NCBI GenBank assembly: GCA_037447655.1
Contig: JBBHKE010001978.1
Location: 61,646-125,645 of the forward strand
Length of the DNA: 64,000 nucleotides
Direction of reading: 5' to 3'
Source of the DNA: Zygnema cylindricum
Lineage: Eukaryota > Streptophyta > Zygnematophyceae > Zygnematales > Zygnemataceae
How positions within the stretch are numbered: position 1 is the stretch's first letter; each line of letters starts with the position of its first letter. Both the position numbers and the translations under genes were made by a program. The notes beneath the pieces were generated by a model that worked only from the letters and a program-made list of their open reading frames with translations, did no database searches and was not told the DNA's origin. Positions 23,197 through 31,840 of this stretch are shown here, in pieces.

Positions 23197-23345
23197 AAAG
23201 GTCTCTCAAAGAGAGAAGCCTCAAAGGGAAAATGTCTAAATCCTAATCCCCTCTCTAAACCCCTTACTACTACTGTACTCAACTACTCAAATGACTGTAA
23301 AGTTTAAGAAGTACAGTTGCCGTGGTACTTCTTTTAAGTTTATAG
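23197..23345 (-). repeat. Continuation of the decayed family A LTR right of G1
   Basis: Begins with the duplicated aaagg and goes on with ctctcaaagagagaagcc and aatcccctctctaaacccc, blocks that in 43540-43620 follow directly on what lies left of G1. It ends at the solo LTR start. Confidence 0.75.
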
Positions 23346-24273
23346 TGTAGAAATTAATGGTTTTTTTAGTATTTTCTAGGTCTAAAATGAAAGACAGAAA
23401 ATAAGTAACTAATAGTTCACTTCTCTATTTTAGTTAAACTTTAAAGAGAGAGAGAGTGAGGATCAAAGGCACGCCATGGCTACCGTCATATTTAGAAAGT
23501 TGCAGATTTTGAAGTAAAGAATATTTTACCAAAAGGTTGCCTAGATTTGAACCTACAACCTCTGGATTCTATATAGCCGGGCGCCTTAATCATAAGGGCG
23601 CTTGAAACGATACACGTGACCAAACTCAAAGATATAAAAACATTAACCTAACGGCTAATTAACACCAAACTAACTAAGAGGAACAATTCATGCACGTACG
23701 CGAATCTGAACCATGTAAAATATGTTTTGATGAGACGGCCAACATTGTAGTTGCCTTCCGAAGTGAGCTTTGGCGGCATTCGGAGACAGCTTCACGGGGT
23801 GCCACGTGGGACCGCATTATTTGATACCGGAGAAGATGGGAGGAGGAACCATGGCTCCCAATTTGAGAGGTGTTTCCTTATTGACTATGTCGTACAATAG
23901 ACGTACAATAAGTACATCACCAATTGTACCTTCTTGTACTATATAGTGTTTTTATTGGACTAGGGTTTAGTAGTAGGTAGTCGCAAGTACGCACACCAAG
24001 ACTAAGTTATATTTAGGTACCTCTCTCTAAGAGAGCTTGTAAATATAAAGGTCATCTTTGACCACCCATAACTTACTACTTAAGGGAGAAAATTTAGAGA
24101 TTCTTTTTGCTATAGACTCAAGGGAGTCTTGCCTTCATAGGGGTGAAGGTGGTCAAAGTTTTTGTCTATCACGGTGTTAGTTATTCTTGCTCAAACACAA
24201 AAGGGTCAGGGTTATCCTAGAGGCTTCGTGTGAACTGCCTACTCTGAGGACCTATGGAGGTCTCAGAGTTACA
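23346..24273 (+). repeat. Solo LTR of copia family A
   Basis: 928 bp, starting tgtagaaattaatggttttt like A1 and ending aggtctcagagttaca. Flanking pentamers are tatag and catag, a four-of-five match. There is no primer binding site after it and no polypurine tract before it, so it is a solo LTR. It interrupts the minus-strand LTR that G1 also hit. The antisense tRNA-like block lies at 23536-23612. Confidence 0.85.
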
Positions 24274-24815
24274 CATAGTACGGCATGGTTGTCCCACTAA
24301 CTCTTGTCAGTTCGTGAGCAATGGTCGCTCCTACCGTAATGACCGCCGTCCACTCATGGCTAACCACGTGTCATCTGTCGACATTTAGCTTGCAAACCGC
24401 CAATTGGCCACTTCGATGCTTCGGCTTCGCTGTAAGCCATTCGATCTGAAATCAGCAATTAATCGCGTCTGTTTAAATTCAATGTCGTTTCGTTTCGAAT
24501 TCCATGAAATCAAGTATGTAGATTGGTAACACGTTTAAATACAATTCGAACTCAATATATAATGTTTTGTCAATGACTTAGTGGTTAAGGCAAATGGCTA
24601 TATCATTGCGTAGACCTAGGGTCAAATATTACTAAGGTCACAAATGTATTTTTTTTAGAGGCACATCAGTGTTCTTCCTTAGTGTGTCTCTTTGATTGCC
24701 TCACAATGGACATGGCTGCCTAAGTCTCAGTGACTGCAACAAGTATATAGACTTAAAGTGGCGTGTACTCTCTCTCTCTCTTTAATCTTACTTCAAGGAA
24801 ATAAACTAGTGACCT
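24274..24815 (-). repeat. U3 part of the decayed minus-strand family A LTR
   Basis: Continues the LTR of 23197-23345: ggcatggttgtcccac, ccacgtgtcatc, cgtttaaat, the tRNA-like block at 24574-24640, and ctcagtgactgcaacaag near the U3 start. Confidence 0.7.
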
Positions 24816-25215
24816 GAGAATTTCTTTTTCAACAACCTTCACTAACTGCGACAATTGTGGGGGCTATAGAGAGGAGTTAGAAGCAAATTGCCTCTGCTTC
24901 TTTTTTGCCCTTTATTCTACAAGTTTAAACCTAGAAAATATTAAAAGCAAACATTAATTTCTATATATTTATAGGCCATCTTTGGCCATTCAATACTTTT
25001 TACAGCAAACTCAAGGGAGTCTTGCCTTCACATGAGTAAAGTAAGTTCAGTTAGTTGTCTGCTAGGGTGGCAGTCAGAGTTGTGCAAAGTGCAAAGGGTC
25101 AAGGCTATCCTTGAGGCTTCGTGTGAGTTGCCTACTATGAGGACCTGAGGACCTATGGAGGTCTCAAGACCTAAAGAGGTCTTAGAACCTATGGAGATCT
25201 TAGAATTGCATCCAG
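24816..25215. repeat. Two short family A LTR pieces in opposite orientation
   Basis: 24840-24968 is a minus-strand U3 start ending ttaatttctata. 24975-25215 is a plus-strand U5 piece (caagggagtcttgccttcac, ctagggtggcagtc, gaggacctatggaggtctca, with the last block repeated three times). Confidence 0.6.
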
Positions 25216-25580
25216 TAAAACTTAAAAGAACATTAGGGGAAAGTGCTACGAGCATGCTAAGTGATAAAAAAATAAGAAAATAGTTTTCGGCTGAAAAAAT
25301 GAATTATAATAACAACATACACAATAGAGTCCTCACTTTTGCTTTAAAGGGGGAAACTCCCTATGAAAAAAAGACCGGTAGAAAGTCGGATGTGTCTCAT
25401 CTTAGAGTAGTCAGTAAAGTATATAGTTTGGATACGAAAAGGTCTAATTGGAAGATGGATGCAAAAGGAAAGGCCGGTTATTTAGTTCGATATGTTGATA
25501 ATGTAAAAAGATATATTGAATGATTTCTAAAAGATGTTTTTCTAGTAAAACATTTAGTGGTAATGTATGAATGGTTGGCA
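25216..25580 (+). pseudogene. Ty1/copia integrase C-terminal fragment (family A, A3-like)
   Basis: Reads MNYNNNIHNRVLTFALKGET, PYEKKTGRKSDVSHLRVV and SNWKMDAKGKAGYLVRYVDN with stops. These match the copia integrase tail NRVLTSAIKDQTPYERWTGR of A1, and A3 more closely (LKGETPYEK, NWKMDAKGKP). Both catalytic parts are absent. Confidence 0.88.
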
Positions 25581-25945
25581 CCTCCTCCTAATAAGTGTCG
25601 TATAGGTGCTGAACATATTAAAGGGGGCTAGTATATAATGTACATTACTTAGGTTTAAAACACAATCCTCCCATTGGTGGAGGGCCTAGTAGATAGGCGT
25701 CGTGAGAAAGTAGTATAGCACTTACAGATTTTAGGGTTTTCTTAGAAGTCCTCTCTCCTAAAGGCCATTTGTATAAATCATCTGTCTTTGAACTGCCGTA
25801 ACTAACTGCTCAAGGGAGACAGTTTGGAGATTTTATTTTTTTGCGTTGGACTCACGCAAGTCTAGTCCTCATAGGGAAGAGGAAGGTCAGTTGGTCTATG
25901 TCATTGCCTCCCAGGTGACACTAATAGTCTGAAACGTTCTGGGCT
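25581..25945 (+). repeat. LTR fragment, family A variant E
   Basis: Matches 28945-29300 block by block: ttggcacctcctcc, acattacttaggt, cctcccattggtggaggg, gtcctctctcctaaaggcca, taactaactgctcaa, aatagtctgaaac. Confidence 0.75.
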
Positions 25946-25949
25946 CTTG

Positions 25950-26029
25950 GGTGTATGTAGTAGTGGAGGATGTTGTTCCACGACCACTGGAGCAGGTGGA
26001 CTAGCAGCAGTAGTAGTAGAAGTAGACAT
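25950..26029 (-). pseudogene. Start of a minus-strand family D gag
   Basis: On the minus strand ATG at 26029 gives MSTSTTTAASPPAPVVVEQH, close to the gag start at 15023. Only about 26 codons remain. The LTR at 26036-26950 lies upstream, as expected for the 5' end of a minus-strand element. Confidence 0.6.
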
Positions 26030-26035
26030 AATGCA

Positions 26036-26950
26036 CTATAGAAGCTTACGAAGAATCCTATCAAACAACTGTCTTTTACAACTCAGTCACATTGACACAA
26101 AGGTCCAATTGGCTTTGAACTATACCACACGATAGTGTATCCCAAAGTTTGACAACTCCCAAAGTTTTAGCACAATTGATCCAACATACACCAAGATATG
26201 TAACTCAGAAGTTTTCCAAAAACATTTTGCAAATTATAGAGTCTGGTAGTCTGGATACAAAAACATTCTAAGTCCTTACTCTTATACTCTTAGTGAGTAT
26301 CTACTTTTAGTTTTCCTATTACATACTGCAGTAGCGCTGATACAGGTGTTCCTAAGAGATATGTCCAAAACCCAAAACTACCACTGAGATCTAGTTACTC
26401 CTAATCATGCTAAAACTAATTTACCAATGTACAATAAATATTACTGACGATCTGTACTAAGTGATTGTACAAATACTCGCCGTCGGCTAGTAACATTTGT
26501 CCATATATGTCCACTTAGTTGTTGTAAAAATATCTATCAGTAAGTCATCTGTGATTCTCGTCCCTTGACTCGATTCTGTTCTACCGTAGCAGCGCAATCC
26601 AATTCCACATCACATTCGAATATCCACAGCTTCGTAGCACCTGCGTTGTCCCACACCAAAAATAGCCGAACCTACGTTTGTCTTGTTGCGTAGCAATTGC
26701 GTTGTCTTGTACCAAGATATCCCTAGTTGCGTTGTCCCGTTGCGTTGCAGGTTGCGTTGGTCCGTACGGACCATATCAAAAATAACCGTAGCTGAGCTTG
26801 TTCCATCTGCTTCGCAGGTGCGCTATTTCAATGTTGGTGTCGGTACCATTAAAACTTTCACTGTGCTTCAAGTGACAACGCGTTTCCCTATAGATCTATT
26901 TTCCCGCAGTTGTATAATTTTGTTGAGACTTAAGCTTTAAAAAACCAACA
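26036..26950 (-). repeat. 5' LTR of a minus-strand family D copia
   Basis: On the minus strand it starts tgttggttttttaaagctta at 26950. It contains a dense set of tgcgttgtcc/caattgcgttgtc words at 26590-26830, the reverse of acaacgcagctgc in plus-strand copies. Confidence 0.7.
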
Positions 26951-27460
26951 GAGGAATAGTTGTGCATTTTGTGGGATGTTGTGGTACCCATAGAATATAA
27001 GTTTGCTAAAAAAACACCGAATCGGACGGTTCTCGTTGTCGCACAAAAGTTTGGAGAATCTTGTTAAATCTTTAGTAAACAATGTTAAAAAAAAAAGAAA
27101 AAAAATACGGCCTTGTACAAAAATGCACTTGTTCAAGGCTGCCAATGAAATACTTAAAGAAAATTTGCGTATCTTGTACTTCGACAAAGTTTTGAACGAC
27201 GCGATTCAACAAAAAAAATTGAATCTTTGAATTCCACGAAAACCATTTTACGATTAGGATTACATGATTGTTGATGAACGTGTTGTTACCTTAGGGTGAA
27301 TCTCCATCAAGCAAAAAATGAGCTTGTTTATTGGAAAAAGTGCATTTTTATACAAGAACAAACTACATTTATATGTTTTTTAAAAAACATATGTTTATTG
27401 GAGATTCAACAAGATTTTCTAAAATTTTGGGCGACAACGTCAAGCATTACCTTCGTTTCC
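26951..27460. repeat. Imperfect inverted repeat, arms about 100 bp
   Basis: The reverse complement of 27034-27129 aligns with 27339-27442: both begin aagtgcattttt(g/a)tacaag and end gatt(t/c)aacaagatt(c/t)tc followed by ttttg(t/g)gcgacaacg. The spacer is about 210 bp. Outside the arms similarity stops. Both arms also share a peptide word (TRFSK, then L/I, L, C/G, DN), so they may derive from an inverted duplicate of coding DNA. No target duplication recognised. Confidence 0.7.
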
Positions 27461-27695
27461 CACCCTACCTCATCCGTTGCCTCCTTTTCCCCTTGTATTT
27501 GATCGGTTCCCTCCTTTTCTACTCCTACCTCACCCATTGCCTCCTTTTCCACTCCTACCTCACCCAATGCCTCAATTTTATTTCCTTCCTCACCTTCTAC
27601 CTCCTCTCTACTTACCTCTGTCAATGCCTCTTTTTTCCCTCCTACCTCATACGGTAAAACTCCTTCCTTTCCTACCTCATCCGAGGCCCCCCTTG
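27461..27695. repeat. Pyrimidine-rich tandem repeat, about 33-bp unit
   Basis: Five to six imperfect copies of a unit like cctccttttccactcctacc followed by tcacccattg. Being a multiple of three, it gives an 11-residue repeat in both strands (minus: EAMGEVGVEKE). There is no start, promoter or domain, so I treat it as a repeat and not as a gene. Confidence 0.65.
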
Positions 27696-28250
27696 TTGAA
27701 AAGTGTATTTCCTAGTTATCTCTCCTAGACGCTACTCTAAGTCTATATACTTGTTGTTGTCACTTAGACTTAATTAGCCATGGTTGCCTTCAGGCAGTTA
27801 AGGAGACACACAAAGAAATGAAAGATATGTCCCATAACAAAAAGGATATATGACTTGACCAGGATTTGATCTTGGTCCTACACGATCACCGCCGGTCAAA
27901 CGGTCGTCTCCCTTGCCTTATCCGCGTGGTACTAGAAGAATTATTACATATATGGGATGTGATACCTACTTAAACCATAACTCGGTGGCAAGTTCATTTA
28001 ATTGAACTAAACTGACAAAACAACACATGTAATCAACAAAATGCATAGACGCGACTTGACCATTTAAAATACCTTGATCAAATGGTCACCATTAAAGCTG
28101 CCAACCCAGAATGACCTTTTTATAACTTTCAGCAATTGATTCACGCAATGCCACGTGGCGCCATATCACGAGACACTGAAGAAGACGGGAAGAGGAACTA
28201 TGGCTCCCGAGCTGACACCGTCAACTAGAAGACCAAGTCGTACAATGGCC
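27696..28250 (+). repeat. U3 fragment of a family A LTR
   Basis: Blocks cacttagac, agccatggttgccttc, the tRNA-like antisense block (gatttgatcttggtcc ... ccttgccttatccgc), ccacgtggcgcc and gtcgtacaatggccgta, then an abrupt jump into RNase H. Confidence 0.65.
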
Positions 28251-28450
28251 GTAGAAGAGATGCTCCAATGAGGAGGTGAACATCTGGGTATTTGTTGTAT
28301 GTTGGGAATGAGGCTTTCTTTTAAAGCTGGAAGCAACAAAGGGTTATTGCTTAGTCCAAAATGAATGTTGAGTACATGGCTTGTTGCTTTGGTGTAAAGG
28401 AATTAATGTGAGTGAAATCCTTGCTCCAAGAGCTTCGATTTGTTGAAAAT
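28251..28450 (+). pseudogene. Ty1/copia RNase H fragment (family A)
   Basis: DAPMRR, TSGYLLYVGNEAF, KQQRVIA, VEYMACCFGVKELM and VKSLLQELRF in one frame with four stops. The segment corresponds to A1 34613-34790. Confidence 0.85.
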
Positions 28451-28454
28451 ATGA

Positions 28455-29375
28455 AAAATGTAATTCCTATCTTACTTATAGTTCTTAAGGCTGAGACATG
28501 ATAGAAGGTGCAAAGGAAGAGAACCCATGGCTGTCCATGGTAGCCAACGCTAAGGGTATCAGAAATAAAATGAGTCACTTTCAAAAAAAGTGACAAGACT
28601 TGGATTTGATCTCGGGTCTGCGACTTCAATATAGCCATACACCTTACTTGCTAGGGCATTAAAGAAATGATGTTCATGCGCACTTTTATAAAGAGTTATA
28701 CTATACTCCAGTTGGCGAGGAACATTCAACCGACGAAGTATCACAGCTGCAAAGAATATTCCGCCCGCCGACAAATCAAACGGACTACATTTCAGGGAAT
28801 TAAGTATTCGAACCTCTCGCGTGAGCCCCGAAGGACCGGAATGGCTCTTTTGGCGGCTTCCGCAAAAGGAGCCATCTATAAAACACGTGACAGCATGACA
28901 TAATAACTTTGACGAGGGAATAAAACTATGGCGTTCGACTTGGTTGGTACCTCCTCTTTATAGGTGCCGTACAAGTTCCGTACATATTTTGCACCGGCTA
29001 GTACATATTGTACATTACTTAGGTGTGCGAAACATTCCTCCCATAGGCGGAGAGTTTAGTAGGTAGGTGTTGTGAGAAGGTAGTCTAACACTTAAAGATT
29101 TAAGGGTACTCTAAAAAGTCCTCTCTCTTAGAGGCCATCTGTAACAATCAGCAGTCTTTGAACAACCATAACTAACTACTCAAAGGAGCAAATTCGGGGA
29201 TTCTTTTTGCGTTACACTCAAGGGAGTATTTTCCTCACAAAGATGAGGATTGTGTGAGTCATTGCCTTCTAGGTTGGGAGTAATAGTCTGAAACCTATTG
29301 GGTTGTTGGATGTATCTAGTAGTGGATGAGTAGCTGTTTATTTTGTGGGAGGTTTGGATGTCCACAAAATTTTAA
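28455..29375 (+). repeat. LTR of copia variant E (5' LTR)
   Basis: Family A block order with ccatggtagcc, tRNA-like block (28602-28657), GTAC cluster at about 28965-29025, aggccatctgtaacaatcag, and aatagtctgaaacc. It is followed directly by a primer binding site at 29376, so it is a 5' LTR. Confidence 0.7.
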
Positions 29376-29520
29376 GTTATAGGCCCACCACCTAGGGTGC
29401 CCATATTTGGTGGTTTAGACTTTATCTATAAATAAAAAGGGGAAGGATGACCCAATGGACAAAAAAGGGGAATTTCAAAGACAGGTGTTTGTCCATTTTG
29501 CAGAAAACCAAGACATTACA
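29376..29520 (+). pseudogene. Variant E primer binding site and gag remnant with zinc knuckle
   Basis: 29376-29392 reads gttataggcccaccacc, one mismatch to the anticodon arm complement of initiator tRNA-Met; the mismatch turns the gag ATG into ATA. Gag is then internally deleted and resumes as GVCPFCRKPRHYM, the first part of a CX2CX4HX4C knuckle. At 29521 a family D LTR interrupts it. Confidence 0.7.
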
Positions 29521-29673
29521 TGTTGTTTTTAGAAAGTTTTAGTCCTCTTTATGCCTCAACTGTGAGAGAGAGCAGTTCAGGACTTAAGCTATTTTTGGTT
29601 GAGTTCGGTTCAGTACTTACCGAAATTAGTGTGACAGTGAAGTTGGGAGTTCACGGTTCATTCACACTTGGGA
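29521..29673 (+). repeat. Family D LTR, left part, split by A1
   Basis: Starts tgttgtttttagaaagtttt, runs through ctctttatgcctcaactgtg as in the copy at 1783, and stops at the A1 duplication tggga. The remainder continues at 36104. Confidence 0.8.
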
Positions 29674-30711
29674 TGTAGAAATTAATGGTTTTAAAGTATT
29701 TTCTAGGTCTGAAAAGAAATAAAGAAGCCGAGGCAGTCTATCTCTAACTTCTCTCTCCAACTCTCAAACTTGTTGCAGTCACTGAGAAATTAAAGAGGAA
29801 GCTAGAGCCATGGCTACCTAGGCTATCCTGAGGTTTACGGGAAATTTATATTAGTTAGGGTTTATTTATTTAATAGGTGTGTGCCGGCGATAGGAATTGA
29901 TCCTTGTACCTACCGGCCGGCAAACAGGAAATAGCCTGTAGCCTTAGCCGTTAAGTCTAGGATTAGTGTTACGTAGTATATAGATTGATAATTATTTAAA
30001 TCTGTATACGTACGATAATTCATTTAACTATAATCGATTACGTGATATTTAGATCCGGTACGGATTACGGTACGGATTACGAATCAATACCGCGCATTTG
30101 TTTCGTAAGTGAAACAAATACCGCGCATGTATTTATTACGGCTACGATTAAATTACATTCTAATCGGACGGCCGCAATTAGCGCCGAGATCGCGGAGGAA
30201 GATTTCGGCGGTTTGTGGCCATCGCCACATCGGATGACGCGTTGCGAAATTACATTGGATCGTGGAATCTTCGGAGATTATGGCACCAAATCCAGATATG
30301 ACATGTGTCAACATTTAGGGCATGTCGTACAATGTCCGTACCTAAAGTACACCGACAGCTGTACTATTGAGTACGGAACTCAATTCTGATTGGTTCCGTA
30401 CATTAGTAGATAGAGTCTGTGAGAGAGAAAGGACTTAGAAAAATTTAGAAGATAGGACCCTCTCTCCCAGAGAGCTTTTGTATAAAAGGTCAACTTTGAC
30501 CCTCCATAGCTTACTGCTCAGGGAGCAAATTCAGATATTCTTTTTGCTATCGACTCAGGGGAGTCTTGCCTTCACATGGGTGTAGGTGGTCAGGGTTTTT
30601 AGTCTACCAGGGTAGCAGTTATTTTTGCTGAAACACAAAGGGGTCAGGATTATCCTAGAGGCGTCTTGGAAGCTATCTACTCTGATGACTTATGGAGGTC
30701 TTAGAGTTGCA
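29674..30711 (+). repeat. 5' LTR of A1
   Basis: TG...CA ends (tgtagaaatt ... ttagagttgca). Contains the antisense tRNA-like block near 29885-29960, six GTAC words in about 75 bp at 30331-30406, TATA box tataaaa at 30481-30487 and inverted pair ggtcaactttgacc at 30488-30501. Confidence 0.96.
30481..30501 (+). promoter_or_regulatory. TATA box and adjoining inverted TTGACC pair of A1
   Basis: tataaaa followed without gap by ggtcaactttgacc, two W-box cores (TTGACC) facing each other. The same arrangement is at 35872-35892 and, varied, in other family A LTRs (43536-43549 reversed, 57741, 24051). The position suggests core promoter or transcription start. Confidence 0.6.
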
Positions 30712-30726
30712 GTTTATGGGCCCACC
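30712..30726 (+). promoter_or_regulatory. Primer binding site of A1, overlapping gag ATG
   Basis: gtttatgggcccacc directly after the LTR; 13 bases (ttatgggcccacc) match the complement of the anticodon arm of initiator tRNA-Met. The ATG at 30716-30718 lies opposite the CAU anticodon. Confidence 0.85.
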
Positions 30727-31840
30727 CTCTAGGATACCAATCTTTAATGGAACCGGCTTCATATACTGGGAAAGTATGATGATAGGAGCTCTATGCGAAA
30801 AAAGGTTTTTGGGGATAGTAAGTGGACGGTTGGGGTGTCCATCAAGTCTTGGAATTCCTCCAGGATTTGGAGGAACCAGATTCACCAGGAAAGAGGATCC
30901 ATCTTCAACGGAGGAAACAAAAGAAAGAGAGGTGGTGGACAAAGGAAAGGAGAAGGAGACGACCACACCAATAGCAACTGGTTCGACATTTATGTCGCCT
31001 ATTCCGAGGAATGAGTAGAATGATACTGAAACCTGGGACTTCAACAATATGGCGGCAAAGCACTTCATCCTACGCCATCTCACTCAAGGACTTGCATGTC
31101 CTCATTTGCAGGTAGAAAGGGCATCCGATCTTTGGATGGCTCTCATAGAGATGTACCGAAGTGGTACGATTTAGCAACAACAGTTGGCTGATCAGAAAGT
31201 TAAGGAGTATGTATACAAAGGGGGAAATATGTTTGATTTTTGCAATGAGCTTGCTACACTCTTCATGGAGCTACAAAGTGCGGGAAAAGATTTTATTGAA
31301 AAAGAAAAGGTTAATTGTTTATTGATGAAGTTACCTGATGAGTTCGTGAACATAGTTTACCGTGTGCAGGACTTGCCTGACTCAAGGTGGATATGGAACT
31401 AAGTGGTAGGGATGATTCTCGTTCAAGAGAATACAATTGAGATCCGAAGGGGAGGAAAGAGTGGCCAAGCCTTGGCAACAGCAACTGATTGGAGGAACAG
31501 GGATTCCCAAAAACCGGTCGGAAACTATGGGGGTAAGGAGCAGAAAAAACAGTCCGACGAGTTCGAACCAAGGGCTCCCAAAGGTTTATGTCATTTTTGT
31601 AAGAAACTGGGGCACTATATGGCAGAGTGCACTAAGCTAACCGAGCTGAGGTTAAAGGAGGGGCAGACCGGTGGTACCCCGAGAGGAAAGAAAAAGGCCC
31701 TTGTCACACAGATACTTAATGCGGAATCCGAGGACGAGGACGATGAGCTCCTTTTGGATAAGGAGTTGGAGGCGAAAAATGAGGTCGAAATTCCACGAAG
31801 GCAGAAATGTGCTTACGGTGGATTGAAAGGTGAAGCATGC
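30716..31840 (+). pseudogene. A1 gag with zinc knuckle, three nonsense codons
   Basis: Starts MGPPSRIPIFNGTGFIYWES, the usual copia gag N-terminus, then HFILRHLTQGLA, a UBN2-like middle (FCNELATLFMELQSAGKDF; VNCLLMKLPDEFVNIVYRVQ) and zinc knuckle CHFCKKLGHYMAEC at 31589-31630. Stops: TAG 31016 (GAG in relatives at 9193-9480 and 58202), TAG 31172 (CAG in 39781), TAA 31400 (TCA-like Ser in relatives). An upstream in-frame ATG at 30692 lies in the LTR, but the PBS ATG is the one shared by all copies. The acidic tail ESEDEDDELLLDKELEAKNE leads into protease. Gag and pol share one frame. Confidence 0.93.

Noticed and set aside
24574-24640. A functional tRNA gene
   Set aside because: A and B boxes are visible but the acceptor and T stems do not pair well and the block lies in a decayed LTR; treated as tRNA-like only.
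27406-27624. Minus-strand frame with an 11-residue EAMGEVGVEKE repeat
   Set aside because: Explained by a 33-bp pyrimidine-rich tandem repeat; the complementary strand is equally open and there is no gene context.
30042-30389. 115-codon open frame in both A1 LTRs (also 35433-35780)
   Set aside because: It is kept only because the two LTRs are recent copies of each other; other family A LTRs do not keep it open and it has no domain.
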